A DNA stretch of 64,000 nt, taken from the NCBI RefSeq assembly GCF_003002815.1, contig NZ_PVTF01000013.1, forward strand, positions 1-64,000, in the 5' to 3' direction. The DNA comes from Umezawaea tangerina. GTDB lineage: Bacteria > Actinomycetota > Actinomycetes > Mycobacteriales > Pseudonocardiaceae. The notes beneath the pieces are model-generated. The model was not told the DNA's origin. It did no database searches and saw only the letters and a list, made by a program, of their open reading frames with translations. A program made the position numbers and the translations under genes. Below are positions 19,001 to 28,694 of the stretch, piece after piece. The stretch's first letter is position 1. Each line of letters begins with the position of its first letter.

Positions 19001-22000
19001 GACACGACCAGCGAGCGCGGGCCGTTGACGGCGGCGATCGCGGTGTTCGCGGTCAGCCGCACCTCGTCCTCGCGCGCCTCGATCGCGACCATCGCCCCGC
19101 CCTCGGGCAGGTCGCGCATCAGCCGCCCCCGCGCGGTGACGAGCTTCGCGGCGTCGGGCAGCGACAGCACCCCGGCGACGCAGGCGGCGGAGAGCTCGCC
19201 GAGGGAGTGGCCGACCAGCGCGTCCGGGAAGTAGCCCCACGACTCCAGCAGCCGGAACAGGGCGACCTCGTGGGCGAACAGCGCGGCCTGCGCGAAGTCC
19301 GTCCGGTGCACCAGCGGCGTGTCGATCGCCGCGCGCAGCTCCGGGTCCAGGTGCGCGCACACCTCGTCGAACGCCCGCGCGAACACCGGGTACCGGGCGG
19401 CGAGGTCACGGCCCATGCCGACCGCCTGCGCCCCCTGCCCGGCGAACAGGAACGCCAGCCGCACCTCCTGGTGGCCCTCCAGGACCACGTGGGCGTTGGT
19501 GCCGCCGATGCCGAACGAGGACACCGCCGACCGGCGCGGTCTGCCCAGGTCGGGCCACGCCGTGGGCTCGGTCGCCAGCCGGACGGCGCCGCCGGACCAG
19601 TCGACCCGCGAGGTCGGCCGCGTGGCGTCCAGGGTCGCGGGCACGGATCCGTGGCGCATGGCCATGACCATGCTGATCACGCCCGCGACCCCGGCGGCGG
19701 CCTGGGTGTGCCCGAGGGTGGACTTCACCGACCCGACCAGCAGGGGAGTGGCGCGGTCCCCGCCGTAGGCGGCGATCAGCGCCTCGGCCTCGATCGGGTC
19801 GCCCAGCGGGGTGCCGGTGCCGTGCGCCTCGACGACGTCCACTTCGGACGGTGCCAGGCCCGCGTCCGCCAGCGCCCGCGCGATCACGTCCTGCTGCGCC
19901 CGACCGCTGGGCGCCGTCAGGCCGTTGGAGGCGCCGTCCTGGTTGACCGCGGACCCCTTCAGCAGGGCCAGGATCGGGTGCCGGTTGCGCACGGCGTCGG
20001 CCACCCGCTCCAGCACCAGCACCGCGACGCCCTCCGACCACGCGGTGCCGTCGGCGTCCTCGGAGAACGGCTTCACCCGGCCGTCCGGGGCGAGCGCCCG
20101 CTGCCTGCTGAAGCTGACGAACGGGCCGGGCGAGGCCATCACCGTGGAGCCGCCCGCCAAGGCCAGGTCGCACTCCCCGGCGCGCAGCGCCTGCGCGGCC
20201 AGGTGCGCCGACACCAGCGAGGACGAGCAGGCCGTGTCCACGGTCAGCGCGGGACCGTGCAGGCCGAGCGCGTAGGAGATCCGCCCGGACGCCACGCTGC
20301 CCGCCGACCCGAGCGGGAGCTGCCCCTCGAACTCGTGCGGCTGGTGGGCGAAACGGCCGGCGTAGTCGTGGTACATGACCCCGACGAACACGCCGGTGTT
20401 GCTGCCCCGCAACGACTTCGGGTCGATCCCGGCCCTCTCCACCGCCTCCCACGACGTCTCCAGCAGCAACCGCTGCTGGGGGTCGATCGCGAGCGCCTCG
20501 CGCGGGGAGATGTGGAAGAACTCCGGGTCGAACCCGGCCGGGTCGTCGAGGAACCCGCCCCTGGTCGTGTAGCTCGTGCCGGGGTGGTCGGGGTCGGGGT
20601 GGTGCAGCTCGGAGAGGTCCCACCCCCGGTCGGCCGGGAAGTCCGCGACCACGTCCTCCCGCGCGGTGACGACCCGCCAGAGGTCCTCGGGGCTGGTGAT
20701 CCCGCCGGGGTAGCGGCAGCCGATGCCGACGATCGCGACCGGGTCGGTCGCGGTGGTCGCGGGCGCGCTCCGCCGGACCGCCCCGCCGTGCACGTGGTCG
20801 GCGACGGCCCTGGGCGTCGGGAAGTCGAACACCAGCGACCGCGGCAGGTCGACGCCGAGCACGTCCTGGAGCCGGTCGCGCAGCCGCACCGCGCCCATCG
20901 AGTCCAGGCCCAGCTCGGTGAACGTCCGGTCGGGCCCCGCCTCCCGGCCGCCGAGCACCGCGGCCTCGCGCAGGACCACGTCGAGGGTGAGCCGGGCGGG
21001 CAGCCGGTGCCGGGCGATCTTGCCCGACGGCGTGCGCGGCACCTCGGAGACGCGGTGGACCCGTTCGGGCGCCTTGTAGTGCGGCAGCTCCCGGCGGCAG
21101 AACGCCAGCAGGTCGTCGGCGTCCACGTCGCCGACCACGTAGGCCACCGGGACCTCGCCGAGCAGGTCGTCCGGCTCGCCCGCGACCGCCGCGTCCCGGA
21201 CACCGGGGAACCGCAGCACCACCTGCTCCACCTCGACCGGGTGGACGTTCTCGCCGCCGCGGATCACCAGCTCCTTGAGCCGCCCGGTGACCGCGAAGCG
21301 CCCGTCCTCCTCGCGGCCGAGGTCGCCCGTGCGCCACCAGCCGCCGGTGTCCGGCGTCCGCACGTGGATCTCGCCGTCGACCAGGCGGACCTCCTTGCCC
21401 GGCACCGGGACCCCGTCCAGCGTGATCATGCCGATGGTCTCGGTGCTGCCGTACCCGTCGCGCAGGTCCCGGCCGAACCTCGACCGGAACGCCTCCCGCA
21501 GGTCGGCGGGCAGCGGGGCGCCGCCGGACAGGCACGTCGCGGGCATGGCCGCGTCGGCGTCCAGGAGTCGCCGGTAGATCGTGGGCACCCCGGCGAGCAG
21601 CGTGAAGTCGCCCGCCCGCAGCAGCTCCGCGGCGCGGTCCACGTCGAAGGAGTCCATGATGTGCGCGCTCGCGCCGAGCGCGGTGACGGCCAGCACGCAC
21701 AGCGAGTGCCCGAAGACGTGGAACAGCGGCAGCGGCCACAGCACGCGGTCGTCGGCGGAGAGACCCAGCAGTCCCGTGTACGCCCCGGAGATCGTGCGCA
21801 GCCACGCGGCCTGCGTCGACACCACGGCCTTCGGCTCGCCGGTGGTGCCGGAGGTGAACAGCAGCCACGCCGGGTCGTCGAGGCCCAGGTCGTCACGGGG
21901 CGGCACGTCGGTGGGCCGGGTCAGCTCGTCGACGGTGAGCACGCGCACCGAGGCCACCCGCCGGACCTGCTCCAGGTGCGCCCGGTCGGTCACGACCGCG

Positions 22001-22305
22001 GTCGCGCCACTGCGCCCGAGCAGGTCGGCGAGGTCGGCGTCGGTGCACCGCGGGTCGAGCGGCACGCCCACCGCGCCCGCCCGCGTGACGCCCAGCGTCG
22101 CCTCGACCACGGGCACGCCGTTGGCCAGCAGCAACGCGACCCGTTCACCCCTGGCCACGCCCAGGTTCCCGGCGACGCGCGCCGTGGCGTCGGCCAGCTC
22201 GGCGTAGGTGGTGGACCGGCGGGCGTCGGCGAAGGCGGTCTTGCCGCCGGACGTCGCCGCGTGGTGGCGCAGGAGTGCGGGCAGCGACTGCGTTCCCAGT
22301 GACAT
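16000..22305 (-). CDS. one-module type I PKS with acid-activating loading domain (AL-ACP-KS-AT-DH-KR-ACP-TE)
   Basis: 2101 residues. Domains by motif: acyl-AMP ligase 1-455 ([32 protein letters not shown]); ACP with GLDSM near 469; KS 520-945 with [18 protein letters not shown] and [10 protein letters not shown] 950-1210 with GHSLGE and HAFH, the malonyl-CoA signature; DH with [10 protein letters not shown] near 1265 and partner Asp in [10 protein letters not shown] (Arg where Gln/His is usual); KR with ITGGGALGG near 1597, LDD (B-type) and NYAAAN; ACP with GFDSL near 1829; TE with GRSTGG near 1988. Prediction: a carboxylic-acid starter is adenylated, loaded, extended once by malonyl, reduced, dehydrated and released as a 2-enoic acid two carbons longer. 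GAGGT precedes the ATG; the formamidase gene follows by overlap. Confidence 0.95.
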   Translation of the reverse strand: MSLGTQSLPALLRHHAATSGGKTAFADARRSTTYAELADATARVAGNLGVARGERVALLLANGVPVVEATLGVTRAGAVGVPLDPRCTDADLADLLGRSGATAVVTDRAHLEQVRRVASVRVLTVDELTRPTDVPPRDDLGLDDPAWLLFTSGTTGEPKAVVSTQAAWLRTISGAYTGLLGLSADDRVLWPLPLFHVFGHSLCVLAVTALGASAHIMDSFDVDRAAELLRAGDFTLLAGVPTIYRRLLDADAAMPATCLSGGAPLPADLREAFRSRFGRDLRDGYGSTETIGMITLDGVPVPGKEVRLVDGEIHVRTPDTGGWWRTGDLGREEDGRFAVTGRLKELVIRGGENVHPVEVEQVVLRFPGVRDAAVAGEPDDLLGEVPVAYVVGDVDADDLLAFCRRELPHYKAPERVHRVSEVPRTPSGKIARHRLPARLTLDVVLREAAVLGGREAGPDRTFTELGLDSMGAVRLRDRLQDVLGVDLPRSLVFDFPTPRAVADHVHGGAVRRSAPATTATDPVAIVGIGCRYPGGITSPEDLWRVVTAREDVVADFPADRGWDLSELHHPDPDHPGTSYTTRGGFLDDPAGFDPEFFHISPREALAIDPQQRLLLETSWEAVERAGIDPKSLRGSNTGVFVGVMYHDYAGRFAHQPHEFEGQLPLGSAGSVASGRISYALGLHGPALTVDTACSSSLVSAHLAAQALRAGECDLALAGGSTVMASPGPFVSFSRQRALAPDGRVKPFSEDADGTAWSEGVAVLVLERVADAVRNRHPILALLKGSAVNQDGASNGLTAPSGRAQQDVIARALADAGLAPSEVDVVEAHGTGTPLGDPIEAEALIAAYGGDRATPLLVGSVKSTLGHTQAAAGVAGVISMVMAMRHGSVPATLDATRPTSRVDWSGGAVRLATEPTAWPDLGRPRRSAVSSFGIGGTNAHVVLEGHQEVRLAFLFAGQGAQAVGMGRDLAARYPVFARAFDEVCAHLDPELRAAIDTPLVHRTDFAQAALFAHEVALFRLLESWGYFPDALVGHSLGELSAACVAGVLSLPDAAKLVTARGRLMRDLPEGGAMVAIEAREDEVRLTANTAIAAVNGPRSLVVSGPEAEVEAIASGFAKTTRLRVGHAFHSPLVDPVLAPFAEVVRGVTLHAPRIPIIGAEPQDPDYWVRHVRDTVRFGANVDRVRGAVLVEIGPGTTLSALVDGVVSTVDPEHAADRIRGTHPFQRRRFWLSTPTGHPLVGSVVRVPGSGEVVCTANLSASWLRDHVVDGVPLVPATAVVELVVHAGEEVGCGTVEELLLHAPMPLPDVGRVQVVVRPAVDGLRPFEVHANGVVHASGTLSSRPAPEFDLGPWPPDAEEVPVDHGGHGPAFQGLLRAWRRGDELFAEVGADLPDARAFRLHPALFDAALRPASLLGDGVPFSWRGVHLPSTGATALRVRISGGRVAVTDQDGNPVAHVESLTTRPMAVRRGTLLRPDWQEVTLGAGTDPGDVLEVGPGPLHRTVHEVLGELTRDRAHLTVVTRTGDLTGAAVGGLVRAAQEEHPGRFTLVETDGDTSLLAAAVATGEPRLRLAGGTAAKPRLAPVGGGEHVWRGPVLITGGGALGGVVAEHLRGQGVEVVFASRGGETPCDVTDRDALAALVASIPDLKAVVHTAGVLDDGVLTSMTPERVSAVLRPKADAAWHLHELTEHLDLDAFVLFSSAAGLLGHAGQANYAAANSYLDELARFRHARGLPALSLAWGPWTTGMASGTADRGPRALTPEDGIALLDAALGTGEPVLAPLPFAPREPEVARRGPVERRPLSLDLVRAEIAAVLGHDEVAADAALGDLGFDSLTAVELRNRLERATGVRITATAVFEHPTPRALADHLAPAPTGTLASLYRKVCEAGRPGDAMRMVVAASWALPAFDDVRPQEPRRLSDGDGPAVVCFPSFPSPPGEYAALARSLPGTWVLPHPGHDGGPVPDSLDTLVRSHVEALRRFDRPYVLLGRSTGGLVAQAVAREVRPAALVLVDTHPVTDDDWLQELAARGALRLDETRLAAMGAYARLFLDWTAEPSVPTLHLRPGDVPGDHYTVLEEHSATTAEAISAWLAGRSHEEEESV

Positions 22306-22360
22306 GGAGACCTCGATGCGGGTGCGGTGGGGCCGACCATGATCGATCCGCCCCCTGCGT

Positions 22361-22376
22361 CCTTTGGTACCAAAGG
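22361..22376. promoter_or_regulatory. palindromic operator upstream of the PKS
   Basis: CCTTTGGTACCAAAGG is a perfect 16-bp palindrome between the PKS start (22305) and the MarR stop (22432). It fits a dimeric MarR- or HxlR-type repressor site controlling the PKS-formamidase operon. The regulator is not identified; the adjacent MarR gene has different sites at its own promoter. Confidence 0.6.
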
Positions 22377-22431
22377 GACGCGCACCCGGTGGGCCCGAAA
22401 ACCCGTGGCGCGGTGGCCAATCCTCGCCGCT

Positions 22432-22935
22432 CTAGCCCGCGCCCCCGCGCGTCCGGGGCTTGGCCGAGCGCGGTGGCGCGGCGCGCAGGTGGTCGCGGAC
22501 GCGGGTCAGCACGGCGCCCAGGGTGTTGAGGTCGCGGCGGGACAGGGGGTCCAGGAGCATCTGGCGGACGACGTCGACGTGGCCGGGGAGGACCGCGGCC
22601 ACCTTCGCGCGGCCCTCGTCGGTGATCGTGACGGTGGTGCTGCGCTCGTCGTCCGAGGACGGCCTCCGGGTGATCAGCCCCGCCTTGTCCAGCAGTCCGG
22701 CCTGGTAGGTCAGCCCGCTGCGGCTGTACACCACCCCGTCGGCCAGGTCGGTCATCCGCGCGCTGCCGCCGGGGGTGTCCGCGAGCCGCGCGAGGATCGA
22801 GAACTGCACCCAGCTCAGGTCGCCGGACGCGCGCAGCTGCTGCTCCACGGCGTGCTGGACGAGGCTGCTCACCTCCATCAGCGCGAAGTAGGCGCCGAGC
22901 TGCTCGGCGTCGAGGGGTGGTGCGTCATCCGTCAC
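22432..22935 (-). CDS. MarR-family transcriptional regulator
   Basis: 167 residues with a full MarR winged helix: LSWVQFSILARLAD, MTDLADGVVYSRSGLTYQ, LLDKAGLITRRPSSDDERSTTVTITDEG. The start is GTG 22935; TAGGAT lies 6 bases upstream, indicating a leaderless message. It diverges from the quinone oxidoreductase gene across two CTTCGAATTCGGAG sites, the usual arrangement for a repressor of a redox enzyme. It is also upstream of the PKS on the same strand with 126 bases between, so a PKS role is possible. Confidence 0.93.
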   Translation of the reverse strand: MTDDAPPLDAEQLGAYFALMEVSSLVQHAVEQQLRASGDLSWVQFSILARLADTPGGSARMTDLADGVVYSRSGLTYQAGLLDKAGLITRRPSSDDERSTTVTITDEGRAKVAAVLPGHVDVVRQMLLDPLSRRDLNTLGAVLTRVRDHLRAAPPRSAKPRTRGGAG

Positions 22936-22948
22936 AGCTCCATCCTAC

Positions 22949-22999
22949 TTGCTTCGAATTCGGAGCGTGCTACGGTCGTGCCATGCTTCGAATTCGGAG
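22949..22999 (+). promoter_or_regulatory. MarR operator pair and oxidoreductase promoter
   Basis: Two identical 16-base copies, TGCTTCGAATTCGGAG at 22950-22965 and 22984-22999, are 34 bases apart and centred on CGAATTCG. TTGCTT (22949-22954) and TACGGT (22971-22976) with a 16-base spacer form the rightward promoter; one site lies in the spacer and the other just past the start point, a layout suited to repression. Confidence 0.75.
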
Positions 23000-23023
23000 T
23001 AATTTAGAGATGGGGAGCAAGTC

Positions 23024-23932
23024 GTGAAGGCAGTGCGGTTCCACGAGTTCGGCGGTCCGGAGGTCCTGCGGGTCGAGGAGGTCGACCGGCCGGAGGCCGG
23101 ACCGGGGCAGGTGCTGGTCCGGGTCGCGGCCACCACGTTCAGCCCGGTCGACGCCACGATCCGCTCCGGCGGGCTGCGGGAGGTGTTCCCGGTCGCGTTG
23201 CCGTTCGTGCCCGGCTTGGACGTGTCCGGGACCGTCGCGGCGCTCGGCGAGGGTGTCGACGGGGTCGCGGTCGGCGACGCGGTGGTCGGCTTCCTGCCGA
23301 TGACGGCCGACGGCGCCTCGGCGGAGTACGTCGTCGCCCCCGCCGAGGTGCTGGCCGCCGCGCCCACGTCCATCCCGCTGGCCGACGCCGCGGGCCTGCC
23401 GTCGGTCGGCCTGACGGCGTGGCAGTCCCTGGTGGACCACGCGGACCTCAAGGCGGGCCAACGGGTCCTGGTCAACGGTGCCGGTGGCGCGGTCGGCGGG
23501 TACGCCGTGCAGATCGCCAAGCGCGCGGGGGCGCACGTCATCGCCACCGCGAGCCCGCACAGCGCGGACCTGGTCCGCTCCTACGGCGCCGACGAGGTCG
23601 TCGACCGCTCGACGACGGACGTGGCGGACGCCGTCACCGAGCCGGTCGACCTCGTGCTGCACGTCGCGCCCGCCGACCCGAGCGCGCTCTTCGGCCTGGT
23701 GCGGCCGGGAGGGCTGCTGCTGAGCACCACGGCACCGGTGTCCGACGACCCCGAGCGCGGGGTGCGCGCCGCGAACGTCTACGTCCGCCCCGACGCCGGA
23801 CAGCTCGCGCACCTCGTCGCCGAGGTCGACGCGGGACGGCTCGACGTCCACATCGGCCACCGGCTCCCGTTGGACGCCGTCGCCTCGGTGCACGAGAATC
23901 CGTTGGCGGGCAAGGTCGTGTTCCTGCCCTGA
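23024..23932 (+). CDS. NADPH:quinone oxidoreductase-like (MDR superfamily, zinc-free)
   Basis: 302 residues. The N-terminal GroES-like domain (MKAVRFHEFGGPEVL, FVPGLDVSGTVAALG) lacks the catalytic zinc Cys/His of alcohol dehydrogenases. The Rossmann part begins VLVNGAGGAVGGYAVQIAK, the AxxGxxG-type dinucleotide motif of the quinone oxidoreductase branch. It probably reduces quinones or enones with NADPH in the cytosol. GTG 23024 has GGGGAG upstream. The divergent MarR repressor and the operator pair suggest induction by quinone-like or electrophilic compounds. Confidence 0.92.
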   Translation: MKAVRFHEFGGPEVLRVEEVDRPEAGPGQVLVRVAATTFSPVDATIRSGGLREVFPVALPFVPGLDVSGTVAALGEGVDGVAVGDAVVGFLPMTADGASAEYVVAPAEVLAAAPTSIPLADAAGLPSVGLTAWQSLVDHADLKAGQRVLVNGAGGAVGGYAVQIAKRAGAHVIATASPHSADLVRSYGADEVVDRSTTDVADAVTEPVDLVLHVAPADPSALFGLVRPGGLLLSTTAPVSDDPERGVRAANVYVRPDAGQLAHLVAEVDAGRLDVHIGHRLPLDAVASVHENPLAGKVVFLP

Positions 23933-23938
23933 CCGCGG

Positions 23939-25123
23939 TCAGGACCCGGTGAAGCGGTGGTGGCCCGCCCAGCCGGGGTCGCCGGTGCTCGCGAACCGCA
24001 CCCACGCGCCGTGCACCTCCGCCGGGAGCGACGGCGGGACGTCCGGCCCGAGCAGGCCGTGCGGTCCGCGCAGCGCGGGCAGGTCCGCGGTCCCGAACAC
24101 GAACGGCAGCTCCACGGTGTGGCACGCGCCGTACGGGCCGTCCCGCCAGTCGAACTCGTAGGTGGACGCGCCGCCGTGCGCCGCCACGAGGTCGCGGGCG
24201 CCCGTCCGGAACATCCCGTCGATCGCGGCCGACCGGGACGGGTCCTGGTAGAGCCGCGACTCCTCGGAGTTGGTGCCCACCAGCAGGTCCAGACCGGGCA
24301 CCGGGTCGTGGTCGGACCGGACGACCCCGAACGGCGACACCCCGGCACCACCAACGGGCCGGAGCCGGGTGACCGCCTCGACGAGCCCGTCGTCCGGCAC
24401 CTGTCCGAACGCCTCGGCGGTGAGGTCGACGCCCAGCGCGTCGGCGAGGGCGGCGCTCGTGCCGTCGGCGGTCTCCGGCGACAGCTCCACCAGGCCGCCG
24501 CTCTGGCTGATGGCGCGGTGGAACAGGCCGTGGGCCGCGGACGTGGTGGTGAGCGCGGAGACGACCATCGCGCCCGCCGACTGCCCGAACAGGGTGACCC
24601 GGTCGGGGTCTCCGCCGAAGGCCGCGATGTTCGCGCGGACCCAGCGCAGCGCGGCGAGGACGTCGAGCAGCCCGCGGTTGTCCGGCGCTCCGGGCAGGCG
24701 CAGCCAGCCGGGTGCGCCGAGGCGGTAGTTCAGGGTCACCAGCACGATCCCGTCGCGGGCGAACGCCGACCCGTCGTACACGGGCGCGCTCCCGGTGCCC
24801 GACACGAACCCGCCGCCGTGCACGAACACCATGACCGGCGCCCGGCCGGTCGTGGTCGGCGTCGACACCGCGACGGTCAGGTAGTCGTCGCCGCCGACCC
24901 GGTCGACGCCCATGAGCGGCCCGAGGTCGGCCTTGCCGAACCAGCGCCGGTCCGGTGCCGGGGCGGCCGGACCGGTCGCGGTCGCGTCCCGCACCCCCGA
25001 CCACGGCACCGGGGGAGCGGGCGCGGCGAACCGGCCCGCGCCGACCGGTGGCGCGGCGTAGGGGATGCCGCGGAACGCGGTGCCGTCCCCGGAGACGGCA
25101 CCGGCGGTGGTCGTCACCGTCAC
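23939..25123 (-). CDS. type B carboxylesterase
   Basis: 394 residues. FRGIPYAAPPVG at the N-terminus, oxyanion loop FVHGGGFVSG, nucleophile Ser in GGDPDRVTLFGQSAGA, Glu in GTNSEESRL and His in YGACHTVELP give the carboxylesterase/lipase B fold; it is shorter than the usual ~500 residues. No signal peptide is present. GTG 25123 overlaps the stop of the metallo-beta-lactamase-fold gene by 4 bases, so the two are one operon. The stop is 6 bases from the stop of the convergent oxidoreductase gene. Confidence 0.92.
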   Translation of the reverse strand: MTVTTTAGAVSGDGTAFRGIPYAAPPVGAGRFAAPAPPVPWSGVRDATATGPAAPAPDRRWFGKADLGPLMGVDRVGGDDYLTVAVSTPTTTGRAPVMVFVHGGGFVSGTGSAPVYDGSAFARDGIVLVTLNYRLGAPGWLRLPGAPDNRGLLDVLAALRWVRANIAAFGGDPDRVTLFGQSAGAMVVSALTTTSAAHGLFHRAISQSGGLVELSPETADGTSAALADALGVDLTAEAFGQVPDDGLVEAVTRLRPVGGAGVSPFGVVRSDHDPVPGLDLLVGTNSEESRLYQDPSRSAAIDGMFRTGARDLVAAHGGASTYEFDWRDGPYGACHTVELPFVFGTADLPALRGPHGLLGPDVPPSLPAEVHGAWVRFASTGDPGWAGHHRFTGS

Positions 25124-26013
25124 GCCCACGCCACCCACTCCTTGATCGCGAAGCCCGCGCCGTCGCGGCGGATCTCGGCCGCTCCCGATCCGGGCAGGTG
25201 CGCGGGCAGCACCAGCGCGTTGTGGTCGGCGGCCCAGCCGAGCACCCGGCGGCGGGTCGCCCTGGCCTCGGCCTCGTCCTCGTCGAAGGACGGGCCGCAG
25301 TCGGGCTCGTGGACCTGCAACGGGCTGTGCAGCAGGTCGCCCACGAACACCGCGCGGTCGGTGCCGGAGGTCAGGGTGAGCACCGACGAGCCCGGCGTGT
25401 GCCCCGGTGCCGGGGTGATCCGCAGGTCGCCGTCCAGGACGTGCTCGCCCTCCCACAGCGTGGTCAGGCCCGCTTCGTGCACCGGGAGGACGCTGTCCTC
25501 GAACACGTTCTGCATCTTGCGCCCGGACTGGGTCCGGTGCTCGTTGAGCGGGTTCCAGTAGTCGAAGTCGGCGCGGGCGATGAGGTGCTCGGCGTTGGGG
25601 AACGTCGGCACCCACCGCCGGTCCTCCAGGCGGGTGTTCCAGCCGACGTGGTCGCCGTGCAGGTGGGTGCACACCACGACGTCCACGTCCTCGGGCGCGA
25701 CCCCGGCACGGGCCAGTGCGCCGAGGAAGTCGGTGTCCAGGTGCGCGAAGAACGGCATGTACGGCCGTTCCTTGCCGTTGCCGACGCCCGTGTCGACCAG
25801 GATCGTCCGGCCGCCGCTGCGCACCAGCCACGTCTGCATGACGGCGTGCACCACGTCCGGCTCGGGCGTCCAGAACTCGGGGACCAGCCAGCTCCCGTGG
25901 GTCTCCCAGGTCTCGCGCGGGACGTCCGGGAAGACGAAGTCGCGGGGTAGCGGAGCAGGGGGCTGCTCGACGACGCGGGTGATCTCGACGTCGCCCAGGG
26001 TGATGGTGTCCAT
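25120..26013 (-). CDS. metallo-beta-lactamase-fold hydrolase
   Basis: 297 residues. The zinc-binding motif is THLHGDHVGW, with further ligands in APGHTPGS and VFVGDLLHSP. The fold is used by lactonases, thioesterases and others; the layout (HAVMQTWLVRSGGRTILVDTGVG) resembles lactonase-type members, but the substrate cannot be read. ATG 26013 is chosen over an upstream codon because the conserved fold begins there. It is the first gene of the operon with the carboxylesterase and is divergent from the LAL regulator, 74 bases between starts. Confidence 0.9.
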   Translation of the reverse strand: MDTITLGDVEITRVVEQPPAPLPRDFVFPDVPRETWETHGSWLVPEFWTPEPDVVHAVMQTWLVRSGGRTILVDTGVGNGKERPYMPFFAHLDTDFLGALARAGVAPEDVDVVVCTHLHGDHVGWNTRLEDRRWVPTFPNAEHLIARADFDYWNPLNEHRTQSGRKMQNVFEDSVLPVHEAGLTTLWEGEHVLDGDLRITPAPGHTPGSSVLTLTSGTDRAVFVGDLLHSPLQVHEPDCGPSFDEDEAEARATRRRVLGWAADHNALVLPAHLPGSGAAEIRRDGAGFAIKEWVAWA

Positions 26014-26087
26014 GGCGTCGAGTCTCGCCGGCCGCGCCCGCCGGAGGTATCCGTCACGTGACCGCACCCGCCGATACAGTCGGTGCC

Positions 26088-28694
26088 GTGCACGTTGTGG
26101 GTCGTGAGGTCGAGACCGCCGCCGTCCTGGGGCTGACCGGCGGAGTCCTGGTCGTCACCGGTGATCCCGGCATGGGCAAGAGCACCCTGCTCGACCTCGC
26201 CGCCGACCGCGCGGCCGACCGCCGGGTGCTGCGCGTGACCGGCTCCCGCGACGAGTCGACGCTGCCGTTCTCCGGGCTGCACCAGCTGCTGCGGCCCGTG
26301 CTCGACGAGGTCGACGGGCTGCCCGAGCGGCAGCGCGCGGCGCTGCTGGGCGCGATCGGCCTCGGCGACTCCGGACCGCCTGACCGGCTGATCATCGGGG
26401 TCGCCGTGCTCGCCCTGCTGTCCGAGCTGAGCGACCGGGTCCCGGTGCTCGTCGTGGTGGACGACGTCCGCTGGCTCGACGGCGGCTCGCGGGACGTGCT
26501 GGCGTTCGTCGCCCGGCGGATCGGCGACGAGCCGCTGGCCGTCCTGGTGGGCGCCCGCGACGAGATCGAGTTCCCCGGATTTCCCCTGGTGGCGCTGGAA
26601 GCGCTCGACCCGCGCGCGGCGGCCGCCCTGCTCGACGCGCAGCCCGCGCCACCGTCGGGCGTGCTCCGGCTGCGCGCGCTGGCGCAGGCCGCGGGCAACC
26701 CGCTGGCGCTGGTCGAGCTGGCCAGGGCGGGCTGCGCGGACGACGACATCCTGCCGCTGACCGAACGCCTTGAACGCGTCTACACCGCCGACCTCGAACG
26801 GCTGCCCGCGTCGACGCGCGAGGCGTTGTTGCTGGTCGCGGCGGACACGGCCGACCTCGTCGCGGGGACGCGGTCCGCCGTGCTGGCCCCCGCCGAGGAG
26901 GCCGGGCTCATCCGGTTCGCCGGCGGCCGGGTCCGCTTCCGGCACCCGCTCGTCCGCTCGGCGATCTACTACTCGGCCCCACGGGCGGCACGGGAGCGGG
27001 CGCACCTCGCCCTGGCGGACCTGCTCGCCGCCGAGCCCGACCGGCGGGCCTGGCACCTCGCCGCGGCCGCCACCGGACCGGACGAGGCGGTGGCCGCCGA
27101 GCTGGAGGCCACCGCGAGCCGCGCCCAGCGCCGGGGTGGCCACGCCGCGGCGGCGGGCGCGCTCGAACGGGCCGCCGAGCTGAGCCCCTGCCCCGACGAC
27201 CGGGCGCGGCGGCTGGTGCTGGCCGCCGGGATCGCGGTGTTCACCGGGCAGGCGGAGTGGGTCGAGCAGCTCGCCACCTCGGCGGGCGAGGCCACCGACG
27301 ACCCGTTCCTGCTCGCCTCGGCCGCCCTGCGGGTCGGCCAGGTGCTCACGCTGACCTCCCAGCACACCAAGTCGCTCGACCTGCTGATGAGCGCGGCCCG
27401 CGAGCCGGTGCTGGCCGTCCAGGCGCTGGCGTCGGCCGCGGTGAGCAGCTTCTACTCCGGCGAGGAGCGCGACCGCGAGCTGGTGCGCGACCGCGTGGGC
27501 GACGACCCGTGGACGGTCGCGCTGCTCGACCCGCACGAGAACCGGGCCGAGCTGGCCCGGAGGATCCCGGAGCTGGTGGAGCGGGCCGGGGACGACCCGG
27601 CCCAGCTGACCTCGATCGGCGCGATGGCGTGGCTGCTCGACGAGACGGCCGTGGCCGTGCGGATCTTCGACGACGCCCTGCACCGCTGGCGCGCCGCGGG
27701 CAGGATCCCGACCGGTCTCGGCTGCTCGACGGGCTGGGCCTACCTCGACCACGGCCAGTGGGCGCAGGCCAGGCTGGCCGCCGCGAGCGCCGCGACGGTG
27801 TCGGCCGACGCCAACCTCCCGCACCTCGCCGCGGCGACGATGGTGCTGGAGGCGACCGCCGTCGTCCTGTCCGGCGAGACGGCGACCGCCCGCGACCTCG
27901 TCGAGCGGGCCCTGACCCTGATCGACCCCCGGACCAGCCGGGCCGTCGGCGCCCGCGCGCGGTGGGCGCTGGGCATGGCGGCCGTGGCCGACGGCGACCA
28001 CATGGCCGCCTACGAGCAGTTCCGGCTGCTGTTCACCGCGGACGGCGAGCCGGTGCACTACTACTTCTCGCCCTTCGGGGTGGCCGAGCTGGTCGCCGCC
28101 GCCGTGCGCACCGGCCACGAGGTCGAGGCCGCCGAGATCCTGCACCGGGCCGAGAAGCGGTCGGCGGGCAACACCTCCGCGCGCGTCCACGCCCTGCTGC
28201 ACCGCGGCCGCGCGCTGCTGGAACCCGACGACGCCGAGGCGCACTTCCAGGAGGCGCTGGGCGACCCGGCGGGGGAGCAGTGGCCGTTCGAACGCGCCCA
28301 GGTGCTGCTCGACTACGGCGAATGGCTGCGCCGCCGCCGTCGGATCACCGACGCCCGGCCCAAGCTGACGGTGGCGAACGAGGTGTTCCGACGGCTGGGC
28401 GCCCGGCCGTGGCTCGACCGGGCGCAGGGGGAGCTGCGCGCCGCGGGGATCGACTCCGAGCCCGCAGCCCCGGACGCGCTGACCGCGCTCACCCCGCAAC
28501 AGCAGCAGATCATCCGCCTGGCCGCGCGCGGTCTGACCAACCGCGAGATCGGCGAACGCCTCTTCCTGTCCCCGCGCACCGTCGGCTCGCACCTCTACCG
28601 CAGCTTCCCGAAGCTGGGCATCACCGCGCGGTCGCAGCTCCGGGACCTCGTGGACGGCGCGACTACCTGGTCAGCAGGTCCCGCAGCGCCTTGA
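26088..28694 (+). CDS. LAL-family LuxR regulator (large ATP-binding)
   Basis: 868 residues. GREVETAAVL then VTGDPGMGKSTLLDL is the Walker A motif, VLVVVDDVRWLD Walker B, followed by a long alpha-helical TPR-like middle and a C-terminal LuxR HTH (LTPQQQQIIRLAARGLTNRE, SPRTVGSHLYRSFPKLGI). The frame opens at GTG 26058, but TACAGT ends 7 bases before GTG 26088, where the VVGRE start typical of the family sits. It probably activates the divergent esterase/MBL operon. Its end overlaps the convergent hydrolase gene by 32 bases. Confidence 0.93.
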   Translation: MHVVGREVETAAVLGLTGGVLVVTGDPGMGKSTLLDLAADRAADRRVLRVTGSRDESTLPFSGLHQLLRPVLDEVDGLPERQRAALLGAIGLGDSGPPDRLIIGVAVLALLSELSDRVPVLVVVDDVRWLDGGSRDVLAFVARRIGDEPLAVLVGARDEIEFPGFPLVALEALDPRAAAALLDAQPAPPSGVLRLRALAQAAGNPLALVELARAGCADDDILPLTERLERVYTADLERLPASTREALLLVAADTADLVAGTRSAVLAPAEEAGLIRFAGGRVRFRHPLVRSAIYYSAPRAARERAHLALADLLAAEPDRRAWHLAAAATGPDEAVAAELEATASRAQRRGGHAAAAGALERAAELSPCPDDRARRLVLAAGIAVFTGQAEWVEQLATSAGEATDDPFLLASAALRVGQVLTLTSQHTKSLDLLMSAAREPVLAVQALASAAVSSFYSGEERDRELVRDRVGDDPWTVALLDPHENRAELARRIPELVERAGDDPAQLTSIGAMAWLLDETAVAVRIFDDALHRWRAAGRIPTGLGCSTGWAYLDHGQWAQARLAAASAATVSADANLPHLAAATMVLEATAVVLSGETATARDLVERALTLIDPRTSRAVGARARWALGMAAVADGDHMAAYEQFRLLFTADGEPVHYYFSPFGVAELVAAAVRTGHEVEAAEILHRAEKRSAGNTSARVHALLHRGRALLEPDDAEAHFQEALGDPAGEQWPFERAQVLLDYGEWLRRRRRITDARPKLTVANEVFRRLGARPWLDRAQGELRAAGIDSEPAAPDALTALTPQQQQIIRLAARGLTNREIGERLFLSPRTVGSHLYRSFPKLGITARSQLRDLVDGATTWSAGPAAP

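Noticed and set aside
18598-22302. 1234-codon plus-strand frame opposite the PKS
   Set aside because: It is low-complexity (His/Arg/Gly/Val) with no motif, while the other strand has complete PKS domains.
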